Source: Prosthecobacter fusiformis (lineage in GTDB: Bacteria; Verrucomicrobiota; Verrucomicrobiia; Verrucomicrobiales; Verrucomicrobiaceae). From it: a stretch of DNA of 42,801 bases. Every line of letters begins with the position of its first letter. The first letter of the stretch is position 1. This document shows, piece after piece, positions 17,643-27,485 of this stretch. The translations under genes were made by a program, and so were the position numbers. The notes under the pieces were generated by a model. The model searched no databases. It was not told the origin of the DNA and saw only the letters and a list, made by a program, of their open reading frames with translations. The stretch is from contig NZ_SOCA01000017.1 in NCBI RefSeq assembly GCF_004364345.1, positions 1 through 42,801 on the forward strand, given 5' to 3'.

Positions 17643-18230
17643 TTAGGCGGCGGCTTCGGTAGTCTCACCAGCCTTGTTCACGGCAGTCTTGCCACGGAAG
17701 GGCATGCCGAGAGCGCGCAGCAGTTCCCGCGCATGGTCATCGCTGTTGGTCGATGTGACGAAAGTGATGTCAAAACCCAGAGTGCGCTTGACCTTGTCGA
17801 GCTCAATCTCAGGAAAGATGGACTGGTCATTGATGCCCAGTGTGTAGTTGCCACGGCCATCAAAGGCTTTTGGAGCAACACCGCGAAAGTCACGGATACG
17901 TGGGATGGCGGTCTTCACCAGACGCATCAGGAAGTCATACATGCGGGTGCCACGCAGGGTCACCTTCACACCGACGGCTTCACCTTCACGCAGCTTGAAG
18001 TTGGCGATGGCCTTCTTGGAAAGCGTGATGACTGGCTTTTGGCCGGTGATCAGCGTCACTTCATTGACGGCATCTTCAATCGCCTGCTTGCGCTCCCCTT
18101 GGGAACCCACCGAGCAGTTGAGGACAATCTTCTCAAGCTTCGGGACTTGATGGACGTTTTCGAGAGCGAGCTGAGCTTTCAGCGCGTCGCGGACAGTATC
18201 TTTATAGAGCTTTTGCAGCAGGGGTTCCAT
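17643..18230 (-). CDS. rplE: Large ribosomal subunit protein L5
   Basis: The protein has 195 residues, about 15 longer than E. coli L5 because of a Thr/Ala-rich tail. L5 binds 5S rRNA and contacts the P-site tRNA. Conserved segments are LEKIVLNCSVGS, LITGQKPVITLSKKAIANFKL and the GRGNYTLGINDQSIFPEI signature near residues 130-147. The gap to rplX upstream is 84 bases, one of the longer spacers in the cluster, and it holds no gene. Confidence 0.97.
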   Translation of the reverse strand: MEPLLQKLYKDTVRDALKAQLALENVHQVPKLEKIVLNCSVGSQGERKQAIEDAVNEVTLITGQKPVITLSKKAIANFKLREGEAVGVKVTLRGTRMYDFLMRLVKTAIPRIRDFRGVAPKAFDGRGNYTLGINDQSIFPEIELDKVKRTLGFDITFVTSTNSDDHARELLRALGMPFRGKTAVNKAGETTEAAA

Positions 18231-18314
18231 GGATCAGATTTGGCTGAGCTTCCTTTCCTTTGCAGGCCGGGCGAAGACCAGGCGCGAAACAAAGGGGGTG
18301 AGCATATTCGTTGA

Positions 18315-18596
18315 CTACTTCTTCTTCGCAACTTTCTTCTTCGTCGATTTTGCTTTTGTTTCTTGTTCAGCAAGTTTGACGTTGGAGATATGAATCGGGC
18401 CTTCTTGCTCGATGATGCCGCCACCCGGACGTTCCTGGGATGGCTTGACCGTTTTCTTGATCATCCGCACGCCTTCAATAAGCACGCGGTTCTTTGCGGT
18501 CTGCACTTCGATGATGGTGCCCTGCGCACCTTTATGGGCGCCGGAGGTGACGACGACAGTGTCGCCTTTTTTGACGTGGGTCTTGATCTGGCTCAT
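18315..18596 (-). CDS. rplX: Large ribosomal subunit protein L24
   Basis: The protein has 93 residues. L24 is an assembly initiator for the 50S subunit. The N-terminal KOW motif is clear ([20 protein letters not shown]), followed by [18 protein letters not shown] and [15 protein letters not shown]. The tail is a lysine-rich run. The start lies 4 bases after the rplN stop, which suggests coupled translation. Confidence 0.97.
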   Translation of the reverse strand: MSQIKTHVKKGDTVVVTSGAHKGAQGTIIEVQTAKNRVLIEGVRMIKKTVKPSQERPGGGIIEQEGPIHISNVKLAEQETKAKSTKKKVAKKK

Positions 18597-18600
18597 GGCA

Positions 18601-18969
18601 TTACAGCACTTCGGGGGCGAGGGAAACGATCTTCATGAAGTTCTTGTCACGCAGCTCACGAGCCACAGGACCGAAGATACGGGTTCCTTTTGGATTGTTG
18701 TCTTTGTCAATGATGACGATCGCATTCCGGTCGAAGCGGAGGATCGAACCGTCATTGCGGCGGATTGGGTGCGCGGTGCGCACGACCACAGCGCGGACGA
18801 CTTCGCCCTTCTTGACGCTGGCGGTCGGGGTGGATTCACGAACGTGGGCAGTGATGATATCACCCACATAAGCGAAACGGGTATTCTTCTTGCCGAGCAC
18901 GCCGATCATTTTGGCGACTCGGGCTCCGGTATTATCGGCGACCGGAATTGACGACTCCATTTGCAACAT
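18601..18969 (-). CDS. rplN: Large ribosomal subunit protein L14
   Basis: The protein has 122 residues, the invariant family length. L14 contributes to the subunit interface. Conserved parts are [58 protein letters not shown] and the end [26 protein letters not shown] lies before the start. It is followed at once by rplX. Confidence 0.97.
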   Translation of the reverse strand: MLQMESSIPVADNTGARVAKMIGVLGKKNTRFAYVGDIITAHVRESTPTASVKKGEVVRAVVVRTAHPIRRNDGSILRFDRNAIVIIDKDNNPKGTRIFGPVARELRDKNFMKIVSLAPEVL

Positions 18970-19015
18970 AAACTTTTCTTCCTCAGATGAATGGGTTGAA
19001 CTCTAACGTACCAGC

Positions 19016-19297
19016 TTAGTGCTTCTGCACTTCCACCAGGTTCCAGCGCTTCAATTTGCTCAGCGGGCGGCACTCAGCGATGAGCACTTTGTCACCCACC
19101 TTTGCCTGCTCGCTCTCATCATGCGCATAGAACTTGGATGTCTTGCGGATGATCTTCTTGAACCGTGGGTGTGGCACGCGGCGCTCCACTTCGACCACGA
19201 TGGTCTTGTTCATCTTGTCGGAAACCACCACACCCACACGTTCCTTGCGGACGGGAGCCTGGACGGGTTGCGCTTCTGCGGTTGTAGCCTCACTCAT
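19016..19297 (-). CDS. rpsQ: Small ribosomal subunit protein S17
   Basis: The protein has 93 residues, slightly longer than the usual 80-88 because of an Ala/Gln-rich N-terminal extension (residues 1-17). S17 binds the 5' domain of 16S rRNA. The conserved core runs from [20 protein letters not shown] to [20 protein letters not shown]. It sits between rpmC and rplN. Confidence 0.97.
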   Translation of the reverse strand: MSEATTAEAQPVQAPVRKERVGVVVSDKMNKTIVVEVERRVPHPRFKKIIRKTSKFYAHDESEQAKVGDKVLIAECRPLSKLKRWNLVEVQKH

Positions 19298-19332
19298 GAT
19301 TTGAAAAAAAGGTCGAAATTGCGGGGTTGGCC

Positions 19333-19542
19333 TTAGGCGGCCTTGGCGGCGGCGGTGCGGGTGCGGTCCGTCACGACGGTCTCGATGCGGGCCACTTCAC
19401 GGCGCAGCACCTTGATGCGGGACGGGTTTTCAAGCTGGCCGCTCTGCTGCTGCATGCGCAGGTTCAGCATTTCCTGGCGCAACTCACGGCGGCGGGCATT
19501 CAGCTCGTCAACGGAAAGTTCACGGAGTTCTTGGATCTTCAT
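19333..19542 (-). CDS. rpmC: Large ribosomal subunit protein L29
   Basis: The protein has 69 residues. L29 is a small helical hairpin protein near the polypeptide exit. It begins [20 protein letters not shown] and carries the conserved [20 protein letters not shown] segment, followed by an Ala/Thr-rich end. It lies 20 bases after rplP. Confidence 0.96.
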   Translation of the reverse strand: MKIQELRELSVDELNARRRELRQEMLNLRMQQQSGQLENPSRIKVLRREVARIETVVTDRTRTAAAKAA

Positions 19543-19562
19543 GATGGGTCAGGGGGCGGATA

Positions 19563-19982
19563 TTAGATGGTGGCAGCGCGGCTCACAAAACGTGTGCGCA
19601 GGCCGAGTTTGTTGGCCGCCAGGCGGCTGGCTTCACGGGCAGTCGCCTCGTTCACGCCGGAGATTTCAAACAGCATGTGCCCTGGAAGAACCACTGCCAC
19701 CCAGAATTCCGGGGAGCCTTTACCTTTACCCATTCGGGTTTCTGGTGGACGGGCCGTCACTGGCTTGTGAGGGAAGATGCGGATGAAGACCTTACCCTTA
19801 CGCTTGAGGAAACGGTTGATCGCCACACGGCAGGCTTCGATCTGGTTGTTTTTGATCCATCCACGATCCAGGGTCTGAAGGCCAAACTCACCGAAGTCGA
19901 GTTTGTTGCCACGGGATGCGGTGCCAGAGCGGCTACCGCGCTGGGTCTTGCGATGTTTTACACGACTGGGAAGAAGGGCCAT
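19563..19982 (-). CDS. rplP: Large ribosomal subunit protein L16
   Basis: The protein has 139 residues, standard length. L16 organises the A-site region of the 50S subunit. It begins [20 protein letters not shown] and carries the two family signatures, around [19 protein letters not shown] and [21 protein letters not shown] lies about 6 bases before the start. Confidence 0.97.
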   Translation of the reverse strand: MALLPSRVKHRKTQRGSRSGTASRGNKLDFGEFGLQTLDRGWIKNNQIEACRVAINRFLKRKGKVFIRIFPHKPVTARPPETRMGKGKGSPEFWVAVVLPGHMLFEISGVNEATAREASRLAANKLGLRTRFVSRAATI

Positions 19983-20031
19983 AGGTCAACTCCTGTTGGA
20001 ATCCTGAAAAGGGGGTGGTTACTTTGAAAAA

Positions 20032-20865
20032 TTACTGGGCTGCTGCAGGTGCGGCTTCGGCCTGGGGCGCGGGAGCTGCGGACTGCTGGTAAGAGGACTG
20101 GCCTCCCTGCTGATAACGTGGCGGGCCGGAGCGCTCACCACCGCGACGGCCGATGCCACCGGCACCACCGCCACCACCACCGCTGTTGCGGTCACCACCA
20201 CGCTCACGGCGGCGGTCGTTACGAGGGGTCGTGTTTTCAGGGGCATTGCCACGGTTCATCCACACTTTCACGCCGATGATGCCGTAAACCGTGCGGGCTT
20301 CCGTGAAGCCGTAGTCGATCGGGATACGCAGTGTCTGGAGAGGCACTTTACCCTGACGATACTGCTCAGCACGGGCGATGTCTGCACCGCCGAGGCGGCC
20401 TGCGACGCGGATACGAATCCCTTCGCCACCCATTTCCATCGCAGTCTGCACCGCACGCTTCATAGCGCGGCGGAAAGAAATACGGCGCTCAAGCTGAACG
20501 GCCACGCTCTCAGCGATGAGCTGCGCGTCCAGTTCCGGCTGCTTGATCTCGAAGATGTCAATCTTCACCTGCTTGCCACCGCACATTTCAGAGACCTTCT
20601 GGCTCATCACTTCGATCTCCTGGCCCTTACGGCCGATCACCAGACCCGGACGGGCGGTGTGGAGGGTCACGCGCACCTGGTTCCAGGCACGCTCAATGAT
20701 GATCTTCGACAAGGCGGCCTGCATGAGCTTCTCCTTGAGATACTTGCGGATGGCAAGGTCGCTATGCAGAGCATCGGCGTATTCTTTCTCAGGAGCATAC
20801 CACTTGGAGCGCCAGTCTTTCGTGACTGCGAGGCGGAAGCCGATTGGATTAACTTTCTGTCCCAT
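20032..20865 (-). CDS. rpsC: Small ribosomal subunit protein S3 with a long Gly/Gln-rich tail
   Basis: The protein has 277 residues against about 210-235 in most bacteria. S3 lies at the mRNA entry channel. The N-terminal KH domain carries LVIGRKGQEIEVMSQKV, and the C-terminal domain carries RVAGRLGGADIARAEQYRQG and PIDYGFTEARTVYGIIGVKV. From about residue 213 the protein continues as a low-complexity tail: arginine-rich, then glycine-rich, then Gln/Ser/Ala/Pro-rich. The tail is unlike E. coli S3 and should be disordered. It sits between rplV and rplP. Confidence 0.97.
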   Translation of the reverse strand: MGQKVNPIGFRLAVTKDWRSKWYAPEKEYADALHSDLAIRKYLKEKLMQAALSKIIIERAWNQVRVTLHTARPGLVIGRKGQEIEVMSQKVSEMCGGKQVKIDIFEIKQPELDAQLIAESVAVQLERRISFRRAMKRAVQTAMEMGGEGIRIRVAGRLGGADIARAEQYRQGKVPLQTLRIPIDYGFTEARTVYGIIGVKVWMNRGNAPENTTPRNDRRRERGGDRNSGGGGGGAGGIGRRGGERSGPPRYQQGGQSSYQQSAAPAPQAEAAPAAAQ

Positions 20866-20891
20866 AAATCAGTGTGTGTGGCTGAGTGAAA

Positions 20892-21296
20892 TTATTCGGC
20901 GGCTGCGGTCGCGGCCTTGGCCTTTGGAGACCGGTTTTTACGGACAGGCTTTTCAGCCTCTTCCGGTTTGGCGCCCAGCACGACGGTGATGTGCGTCATG
21001 CGTTTTTTGATTGGGGAGGCCGAGCCACGGGCACGTGGCGTGATGCGCTTCAGGGCTGGCCCTGGGGTGGCGACGGCACTGCGGACGACGAGCTCCTCGG
21101 CATCCAGTTCATGATTGTTTTCCGCGTTAGCGACTGCTGACCGAAGAACTTTACCAACCAAAAAGGCGGCTTTCTTCGGGGTGAAGTCGAGAACGCTGAG
21201 TGCCTGCGACACAGGCATACCGGTGATTGCCCGTGTAACTTGACGCGCTTTCTGCGACGAGATGCGGGCGTATTTATAGATTGAACGCACTTCCAT
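20892..21296 (-). CDS. rplV: Large ribosomal subunit protein L22
   Basis: The protein has 134 residues, about 20 more than usual because of a charged Lys/Ala-rich C-terminal tail. L22 lines the peptide exit tunnel with its long beta-hairpin. Conserved parts are YARISSQKARQVTRAITGMP, KAAFLVGKVLRSAVANAENN and ITPRARGSASPIKKRMTHIT. Its ATG lies 4 bases after the stop of the unknown coiled-coil gene at 21301, so the two are very likely on one message and coupled. rpsS is its usual upstream neighbour. Confidence 0.97.
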   Translation of the reverse strand: MEVRSIYKYARISSQKARQVTRAITGMPVSQALSVLDFTPKKAAFLVGKVLRSAVANAENNHELDAEELVVRSAVATPGPALKRITPRARGSASPIKKRMTHITVVLGAKPEEAEKPVRKNRSPKAKAATAAAE

Positions 21297-21300
21297 AACC

Positions 21301-22101
21301 TTAGAATGATCTGTTGATATCCACTTTGCCTCTGTCTCCGACCTTCACCGGATCAGCTGCGTTTGCTAGCTCCTGAACCACTGCACCGCTTACAGAGCTG
21401 CGCACTTCAGTGACGAGGATTTTTGCGATGGGTTTGTCCTCGCGATAAATTTCAAAGGGCATCCCTGGCTTCACGCCATCACGGGATCCGACTGACAAAA
21501 CTGCGATGCCGAGGTCCGGCTTCAAGCTGACGATCCGCGCATCTTGCAGATTCGTCCGTTCCGTGGCCACTTCCTCCGTCTGCGGAGCCGCAGCGGCGGC
21601 ACTCAGCACAGCCTCAGCTGTCGAGAGGGCCTTGGAAAGGCGGTCGCTGGAGGCAGCATCCGGAGTTTGCACCGTTTTGGCAAACTGGAGGGAGGCTTCA
21701 GCCAGCTCCATCAGGCTGTCGGCCAGCTTCTGACGGGAGGTCTCAGCGATCCGCAGATCACTGAGGGAGGCGAGCAGACGCCCCTGCGTCTGTTCAGTTG
21801 AGTTTTCCAGGGCGGAGATCCCCAGACCTTCCAAAAGGCCGCGAAGCCTTTCATAACGGTCCTTCAGCTCTGCCGCTTCCTGGTTGGCCGCTGCCGCACT
21901 CTGCGTCAGCGCATCCGTTTTATCCTTGGCCGATGCCAGTTGAGACTCCAGAGACTGGATCTTCTGGGCAGCCACCTGCAGCGTCATGTTCAGCTCCTGC
22001 AACTCATAGGACGTCTGCGCCTGCGCACCGCCCAGCATCACCACGGCTGCGAAAAGCAGCGTAGCGCACTGGTTAAAACGATGATGCAGACGGGTGGTCA
22101 T
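21301..22101 (-). CDS. Exported coiled-coil protein inserted in the S10 operon
   Basis: The protein has 266 residues and no recognised family. Residues 1-28 form a clear signal peptide (RLHHR, a CATLLFAAVVMLGG core and an AQA/QT cleavage site). Residues 32-90 form a probable coiled coil (ELQELNMTLQVAAQKIQSLE and on), followed by a second helical, Ala/Ser-rich part. Residues 186-262 look like a compact beta domain (DARIVSLKPDLGIAVLSVGS, then GVKPGMPFEIYR and KVGDRGKV). The beta domain resembles the small C-terminal fold seen in FlgT-like and other envelope proteins, a tentative likeness. It should act in the periplasm or envelope. It lies between rpsS (38-base gap) and rplV (4-base gap), where no other bacterial group I know has a gene. 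Codon use looks like that of its neighbours. No Shine-Dalgarno sequence precedes it. Confidence 0.88.
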   Translation of the reverse strand: MTTRLHHRFNQCATLLFAAVVMLGGAQAQTSYELQELNMTLQVAAQKIQSLESQLASAKDKTDALTQSAAAANQEAAELKDRYERLRGLLEGLGISALENSTEQTQGRLLASLSDLRIAETSRQKLADSLMELAEASLQFAKTVQTPDAASSDRLSKALSTAEAVLSAAAAAPQTEEVATERTNLQDARIVSLKPDLGIAVLSVGSRDGVKPGMPFEIYREDKPIAKILVTEVRSSVSGAVVQELANAADPVKVGDRGKVDINRSF

Positions 22102-22139
22102 GAAAGTGGGGAGGAGAAAAACGAAAACGCTAACAGTGA

Positions 22140-22418
22140 TTACTTGGCGGCCTTCACCGTATGGGCACCGTGGCCCTTGAAGATACGGGTCAGGGAGAAT
22201 TCACCAAGGCGGTGACCCACCATGTTTTCCGTGACGTAAACGCTCACGAAGTCTTTGCCGTTATGCACCAGGAAGGTGTGACCGACAAGGTCCGGAGTGA
22301 TCATTGAGCTGCGGGCCCAGGTCTTCACCGGGCGCTTTTGACCGGCGTCGTTGAGCTTGTCCACTTTGTCGAGCAGGGCTTGCTGGACGAATGGGCCTTT
22401 TTTGAGTGAGCGTGCCAT
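22140..22418 (-). CDS. rpsS: Small ribosomal subunit protein S19
   Basis: The protein has 92 residues, the normal length. S19 lies in the head of the 30S subunit near S13. It begins [19 protein letters not shown] and carries the family signature around [20 protein letters not shown] and [11 protein letters not shown]. It follows rplB by 31 bases. The next gene is the unknown exported coiled-coil protein instead of rplV. Confidence 0.97.
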   Translation of the reverse strand: MARSLKKGPFVQQALLDKVDKLNDAGQKRPVKTWARSSMITPDLVGHTFLVHNGKDFVSVYVTENMVGHRLGEFSLTRIFKGHGAHTVKAAK

Positions 22419-22449
22419 AGGGCTATTAAATCAGGATTCGGAAAACAGG

Positions 22450-23289
22450 TTACTTCTTGGCGTGACGGGTCTGAACAATCAACTTGTTCGTCGCCTTCTT
22501 CTTGTTGCGGGTCTTCTCGCCCTTCGCATGGCCCCATGGGCTGAGAAGGTGCTGACGACCACCGCCGGATTTCGAGCGGCCTTCACCACCACCGTTCGGG
22601 TGGTCGATCGGGTTCATACACATACCGCGGACGGTCGGGCGGGTACCCTGCCAGCGTGTGCGGCCAGCCTTGCCGGAAACCACGTTCATGTGCTCGGTGT
22701 TACCCACCTGGCCAATGGTTGCGTAGCATTCAGCGTGAATCTTGCGGATTTCTCCAGAAGGCATGCGCACCAGGGCGTATTCACCTTCACGGTTGGAGAG
22801 GATCGCAGCCTGGCCAGCAGCACGGGCGGCGACGCCACCCCGGCCTGCGGTCAGTTCCACATTGTGGATCTGCGTTCCCAGAGGGATCTTGCGCAGTGGC
22901 AGGGCATTTCCCACATCGGGAGCCGCCTTTTCACCGGCGATCACACTCGCTCCGACCGCCAGGGCGTTCGGGGCCAAGATGTAAGCGCGCTGGCCATCTG
23001 CATATTCCAGCAGCGCAATGCGGGCGGAACGGTTCGGATCGTACTCGATGGCGATCACTTTGGCAGCTTCATCACGGCGGGCACGCTTGAAATCAATCAG
23101 GCGGTAGCGGCGCTCATGACCACCACCAATGTGGCGGGTCGTGATACGGCCGGTGTTGTTGCGTCCGCCGGACTTACGAAGGGCGACCGTGAGGCTGCGC
23201 TGCGGGCTGTCCTTAGTGATCTCCTCGAAGGAGTTCCACTCCTTGTATCGATTTGACGGGGTATTGGGCTTGAAAGTTTTCAGCGCCAT
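22450..23289 (-). CDS. rplB: Large ribosomal subunit protein L2
   Basis: The protein has 279 residues, the usual length. L2 is needed for peptidyl transfer and subunit joining. It begins [18 protein letters not shown] and carries [20 protein letters not shown] near residue 45 and the C-terminal signature [19 protein letters not shown], with the functionally important histidine in DHPNGGGEG. It lies between rplW and rpsS. Confidence 0.97.
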   Translation of the reverse strand: MALKTFKPNTPSNRYKEWNSFEEITKDSPQRSLTVALRKSGGRNNTGRITTRHIGGGHERRYRLIDFKRARRDEAAKVIAIEYDPNRSARIALLEYADGQRAYILAPNALAVGASVIAGEKAAPDVGNALPLRKIPLGTQIHNVELTAGRGGVAARAAGQAAILSNREGEYALVRMPSGEIRKIHAECYATIGQVGNTEHMNVVSGKAGRTRWQGTRPTVRGMCMNPIDHPNGGGEGRSKSGGGRQHLLSPWGHAKGEKTRNKKKATNKLIVQTRHAKK

Positions 23290-23331
23290 GGCTCTTCGTC
23301 TTTCTGTTTAAAGGGTTACCGAAATTTGAAA

Positions 23332-23616
23332 TTACACCAGGTCCAGGGTCTCGCCGTCTTTCAGACGCACGATCGCTTTTTTCCAGTGGTTGGTGCGGCC
23401 AGAGTCAGCACGACGTTCGCGACGCGCTTTGCCTGCATAGTTTGCGGTGCGGACACCCACGACTTTTTTGCCGAAGTGTTTTTCCACTGCCTGCTTGATC
23501 TCCAGCTTGTTAGCCTTCGGATGCACGACGAACACATATTCATTGTTCGTTTCACCAAGCATCGTGGCTTTCTCTGTGAGACGGATCGTTTGGATGATCG
23601 ATTGCGGATCTTTCAT
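23332..23616 (-). CDS. rplW: Large ribosomal subunit protein L23
   Basis: The protein has 94 residues from the ATG at 23616, chosen because it starts right after the rplD stop and gives the normal L23 length. The frame is open 8 codons further, overlapping rplD. L23 surrounds the tunnel exit and is the docking point for trigger factor and SRP. It shows the opening IIQTIRLTEKATML, VFVVHPKANKLEIKQAVEKH and VGVRTANYAGK. The rplD stop and rplW start are one base apart, so coupling is likely. Confidence 0.95.
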   Translation of the reverse strand: MKDPQSIIQTIRLTEKATMLGETNNEYVFVVHPKANKLEIKQAVEKHFGKKVVGVRTANYAGKARRERRADSGRTNHWKKAIVRLKDGETLDLV

Positions 23617-23617
23617 A

Positions 23618-24226
23618 TTAGACTGCAGTCCTCCGGGCAAGGATTGGAAGGGCGTCAGCGATCACGAGAACCTGCGGGTAAAGCAGCAGTTGTTCGGCGT
23701 TGACCTCTTCAGCGGAAATGAGCTGGACATTCTGCACGTTGCGTGCGGAGCGGAAGGTCAGTTCGTCGAAGGAGCCGACGATCAGAGTCTTCTTGGCGGT
23801 AGAAAGCGCATCCACTGCGCTCACGAAACTTTTGGTCTTCCCATCGCTGATGGAGAAGCTCGGGATGGTGGAGATCGCACCATCCGTGATGCGGGCTGTC
23901 AAAGCCGTGCGGAAGGCCAGTTTCCTGACGTTCTTCGTGGTCTTTTTGGACCAGTCACGGGTTTTTGGGCCGAAGACGACACCACCACCGGACCAGATTG
24001 GGGAGCGCTTGCTTCCCATACGGGCGTTGCCGGTACCCTTCTGGTTCCAGAGCTTCGAGCCGGAGCCGGAAACTTCTGCACGAGACTTGGTGTGGGCGTT
24101 ACCCTGGCGGCGATTGGCGCGATAGGCGACGAGGACGTCGTTGAGTGCCTGCTTGCCCTGATGACCCTCAACGAGGTTCAAGCTGGCCTGCTTGGCGCTT
24201 TCTGTAGAAAGGACGGTTGCTGACAT
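23618..24226 (-). CDS. rplD: Large ribosomal subunit protein L4
   Basis: The protein has 202 residues, standard length. L4 lines the exit tunnel and in E. coli represses the S10 operon. Conserved parts are VLVAYRANRRQGNAHTKSRA, the loop GSGSKLWNQKGTGNARMGSK and FGPKTRDWSKKTTKNVRKLA. GGAGGA lies about 7 bases before the start. It follows rplC by 20 bases. Confidence 0.97.
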   Translation of the reverse strand: MSATVLSTESAKQASLNLVEGHQGKQALNDVLVAYRANRRQGNAHTKSRAEVSGSGSKLWNQKGTGNARMGSKRSPIWSGGGVVFGPKTRDWSKKTTKNVRKLAFRTALTARITDGAISTIPSFSISDGKTKSFVSAVDALSTAKKTLIVGSFDELTFRSARNVQNVQLISAEEVNAEQLLLYPQVLVIADALPILARRTAV

Positions 24227-24246
24227 GATTCAATTCCTCCGGGATG

Positions 24247-24897
24247 TTACTTGGCTGGAGCAGGCTTCTTCTTGGCAGGGCGCACCACGACGATGCTGCC
24301 TTTGTTGCCAGGGATGGCTCCGCTGATGAGAAGCACGCCATCTTCCGGGCGGCTCTGGATGACTTTCAAATTCTGCGTGGTCACGCGGTCCACACCATCA
24401 TGACCGGGCATCTTCTGGTTCTTCCAAACCAGACCTGGTGTCAGACGGCAACCGATGGAACCTGGGCGGCGATGCATCATCGAACCGTGGGTCTGGGGCT
24501 GTCCGGCGAAGTTCCAGCGTTTCACAACGCCCTGGAAACCTTTACCTTTTGTCGTGCCGATCACGTCCACCCACTGGCCGGCGCTGAACAGGCTGGCGTC
24601 GATGGTTGCGTCTGCTGCAGGGAGCTGGTCGTCAGAGGTGACGCGGAATTCCTTGATGATGCGCTTCGGGCTCACGCCGTGCTTCTTAAAGTGGCCCAGC
24701 ACTGGCTTGGTCAGGCGGCTTTCCTTCTGGTCATCATAACCGATCTGGACAGCGCTATAACCGTCTTTGCCTGCTGTTTGCTTCACTTGGATCAGAGCGT
24801 TGCCGCTGACATCCACAACTGTGACGGCGATGGCTTCGCCTTTGTCGGTATAGACTTTCGTCATGCCGAGTTTTTTGCCAATCAATCCTAAAGACAT
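24247..24897 (-). CDS. rplC: Large ribosomal subunit protein L3
   Basis: The protein has 216 residues, standard length. L3 is an early assembly protein that reaches toward the peptidyl transferase centre. It begins MSLGLIGKKLGMTKVY and carries the signature GTTKGKGFQGVVKRWNFAGQ and SMMHRRPGSIGCR. An AGGAGGT ribosome binding site lies about 7 bases before the ATG, one of the strongest in the cluster. Confidence 0.97.
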   Translation of the reverse strand: MSLGLIGKKLGMTKVYTDKGEAIAVTVVDVSGNALIQVKQTAGKDGYSAVQIGYDDQKESRLTKPVLGHFKKHGVSPKRIIKEFRVTSDDQLPAADATIDASLFSAGQWVDVIGTTKGKGFQGVVKRWNFAGQPQTHGSMMHRRPGSIGCRLTPGLVWKNQKMPGHDGVDRVTTQNLKVIQSRPEDGVLLISGAIPGNKGSIVVVRPAKKKPAPAK

Positions 24898-24936
24898 AGT
24901 GATTTACCTCCTGGGGAGTCGTTCGCGGGGTGGAAA

Positions 24937-25245
24937 CTAGATTTTGATCGTGATGTCCACGCCAGAAGGAAGGTTGAGCTTCTTCAGCTCGTCCACGGTG
25001 CGGGATGTTGGGTCCACAATGTCAAGCAGGCGCTTGTGTGTGCGGATTTCGAACTGGTCCATGGACTTCTTGTCCACGTGCGGGGAACGGTTCACGGTGA
25101 ACTTCTCGATACGGGTCGGAAGAGGGATCGGGCCGGCCACTTTGGCACCCGTGCGCTTCGCTGTTTCGACGATGTCTGCCGTGCTCTTATCAAGCACGCG
25201 GTAGTCGTAAGCGCGGAGGCGGATTCTGATTCTCTGATTGCTCAT
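24937..25245 (-). CDS. rpsJ: Small ribosomal subunit protein S10
   Basis: The protein has 102 residues, standard length. S10 lies in the 30S head and also acts in antitermination with NusB. It begins [19 protein letters not shown] and carries [20 protein letters not shown] and [15 protein letters not shown]. It follows fusA directly, with 41 bases between. The tuf gene found between these two in many bacteria is absent. Confidence 0.97.
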   Translation of the reverse strand: MSNQRIRIRLRAYDYRVLDKSTADIVETAKRTGAKVAGPIPLPTRIEKFTVNRSPHVDKKSMDQFEIRTHKRLLDIVDPTSRTVDELKKLNLPSGVDITIKI

Positions 25246-25286
25246 GGCGTGTGTCCGTGAAGGGGTTGTCTTAAATTTGCTTAGTG

Positions 25287-27431
25287 CTACTTGCCGCCGC
25301 GCTGCTCGACGATCTGTTCCACAATCTGCTGTGGCACCTGTTCAAAGTGCGAAGGCTGCATCGAGTAACTGGCGCGGCCGGAGGAAAGAGTGCGGATCGT
25401 GGTCGAGTAACCGAACATTTCAGCCAGGGGCACTTCAGCACGGATGATGGCAGTCGTGCCGCGGGTGTCGATGCCCTGGATCTTACCACGGCGACGGTTA
25501 AGGTCACCCATGATGTCGCCCTGATAATCTTCCGGTGTGGAAGCTTCCACCGCCATGATTGGCTCAAGAAGAATGCACTTGGCTTTTTTCAGCGCGTCCT
25601 TGACGGCGAAGATGGCGGCCATCTTGAAAGCGTTTTCGTTGGAGTCCACGTCGTGGCTCGAACCGTCCACCAGATCGATGCTCATGTCGATCACCGGATA
25701 ACCAGCGATGATGCCATTCAGAGCGGCTTCGATACAACCAGCTTTGGACGGGTTGATGAATTCTTTCGGGATGCTTCCGCCGACGGTCTTGTTTTCGACC
25801 ACGATACCAGTCCCCTTTTCACCAGGGCGGATCTTGACCACCACGTGACCATACTGACCGCGACCACCGGACTGCTTCACCAGCTTACCGTCGCCATCAG
25901 CTTCCTGCGTCAGGGTCTCGCGGTAGGCGATCTGTGGCTTACCAGTGTTGGTTTCCACTTTGTGCTCGCGCTTCAGGCGGTCGCAGAGAATTTCAAGGTG
26001 AAGCTCACCCATGCCGGCGATGATCGTCTGGCCGGTTTCTTCATCCGTCTTGACGAAGAAGGTTGGATCTTCTTCCGACAGACGCTGGAGGGCGTTGCCC
26101 ATTTTTTCCTGGTCACCCTTGGTCTTCGGCTCGACAGCCATGGAGATCACGGGTTCTGGGAAGGTTGGTGGCTCGAGGAGCACTTCCAGGCTCTCATCGC
26201 AGAAAGTATCACCTGTGCGGACATCCTTCACACCCACCAGGGCGGCGATGTCACCGGAGTAACAGCAGTCGATGTCCTTATGCACGCTCGCCTGGATCTG
26301 GATCAAGCGGCCCACACGCTCAGACTTGCGAGTGCGGGGATTGTAAATCGTGTCACCCTTGCGGACGCAACCGGAATAAACACGGAAGAAAACGAGGCGG
26401 CCGAACTTGTCAGACCAGAGCTTGAAGCCCAGGGCGATGAACTTGCCAGCATCATCCGGGATGGCTTCGATTTCGTTCTCAGGCTCATCAATGACGTGGC
26501 CTTTCTGAGGGGCGATGTCGAGAGGTCCTGGCAGATAGTCGATCACGGCGTCGATCAGATACTGAACGCCCTTGTTCTTGAAGGCGGAACCACCGGCCAT
26601 CGGGATGATCTTGTTAGCGATCACGCAGCGGCGAAGGCCTTCCTTGAGCTGCTGGATGGAGATCGGCTGTTCTTCGAGGAAGAGCATGCCGATTTCTTCA
26701 TCGTGGCTGCAAACCTGGTCCAGAAGACCATCATAAGCTTCTTTAGCTTTGGCGATTTCAGCACCTTCGAGCTCACGGACGGTATAAGTGGAGCCGAAAC
26801 GGTCGTCATCATTGTAGATGATCGCCTTGTTGTTCACCACGTCGATCTGGCCGATCAGATTTTCTTCAGCACCGATCGGGATCAGGATCGGCCAGGCATT
26901 TGCACCCAGCTTCTCACGGACATCTTTGACCACGTTGTCGAAGTTGGCACCTGTGCGGTCCATCTTGTTCACAAACGCGATACGAGGCACACCATACTTC
27001 TCAGCCTGGCGATAAACCGTTTCAGACTGCGGCTGCACACCGGCCACACCGCAAAGAACGAAGATCGCACCGTCAAGGACGCGGAGGGAACGTTCCACTT
27101 CAGCCGTGAAGTCCACGTGTCCAGGGGTGTCAATGATGTTGACCCGCATGTCCTCGTTTTCGCGCATCTTATAGATGCCCTCTTCCTTGAGCTGCTTCCA
27201 GCGTGCTGTCACAGCAGCGGAAGTAATCGTAATACCGCGCTCTTTTTCCTGCTCCATCCAGTCGGTTGTCGCAGCGCCATCATGAACTTCACCAATGCGG
27301 TGAATCATGCCTGTATAGAACAGGATACGCTCAGTCAGTGTGGTCTTGCCCGCGTCAATGTGAGCACAGATCCCGATGTTACGGGTGCGCTCCAGAGGGT
27401 ATTCGCGGTTGGGAGAATTAGGATTCGACAT
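25287..27431 (-). CDS. fusA: Elongation factor G
   Basis: The protein has 714 residues, within the normal 690-715. It is the GTPase that drives tRNA-mRNA translocation in the cytoplasm. The P-loop [14 protein letters not shown] is near residue 24. The switch region reads [20 protein letters not shown], and the other GTP-binding motifs are DTPGHVDF and NKMDRTGA. Domain IV has [12 protein letters not shown], and the end carries [20 protein letters not shown]. It lies between rpsG and rpsJ, 54 bases after rpsG. It looks like the canonical translation form, given complete motifs and location. Confidence 0.98.
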   Translation of the reverse strand: MSNPNSPNREYPLERTRNIGICAHIDAGKTTLTERILFYTGMIHRIGEVHDGAATTDWMEQEKERGITITSAAVTARWKQLKEEGIYKMRENEDMRVNIIDTPGHVDFTAEVERSLRVLDGAIFVLCGVAGVQPQSETVYRQAEKYGVPRIAFVNKMDRTGANFDNVVKDVREKLGANAWPILIPIGAEENLIGQIDVVNNKAIIYNDDDRFGSTYTVRELEGAEIAKAKEAYDGLLDQVCSHDEEIGMLFLEEQPISIQQLKEGLRRCVIANKIIPMAGGSAFKNKGVQYLIDAVIDYLPGPLDIAPQKGHVIDEPENEIEAIPDDAGKFIALGFKLWSDKFGRLVFFRVYSGCVRKGDTIYNPRTRKSERVGRLIQIQASVHKDIDCCYSGDIAALVGVKDVRTGDTFCDESLEVLLEPPTFPEPVISMAVEPKTKGDQEKMGNALQRLSEEDPTFFVKTDEETGQTIIAGMGELHLEILCDRLKREHKVETNTGKPQIAYRETLTQEADGDGKLVKQSGGRGQYGHVVVKIRPGEKGTGIVVENKTVGGSIPKEFINPSKAGCIEAALNGIIAGYPVIDMSIDLVDGSSHDVDSNENAFKMAAIFAVKDALKKAKCILLEPIMAVEASTPEDYQGDIMGDLNRRRGKIQGIDTRGTTAIIRAEVPLAEMFGYSTTIRTLSSGRASYSMQPSHFEQVPQQIVEQIVEQRGGK

Positions 27432-27485
27432 GGGACAGAAAAAAGTGGCGTGAACAGTGCAGCGTGGTGGGGAAAGGAACCGCTA

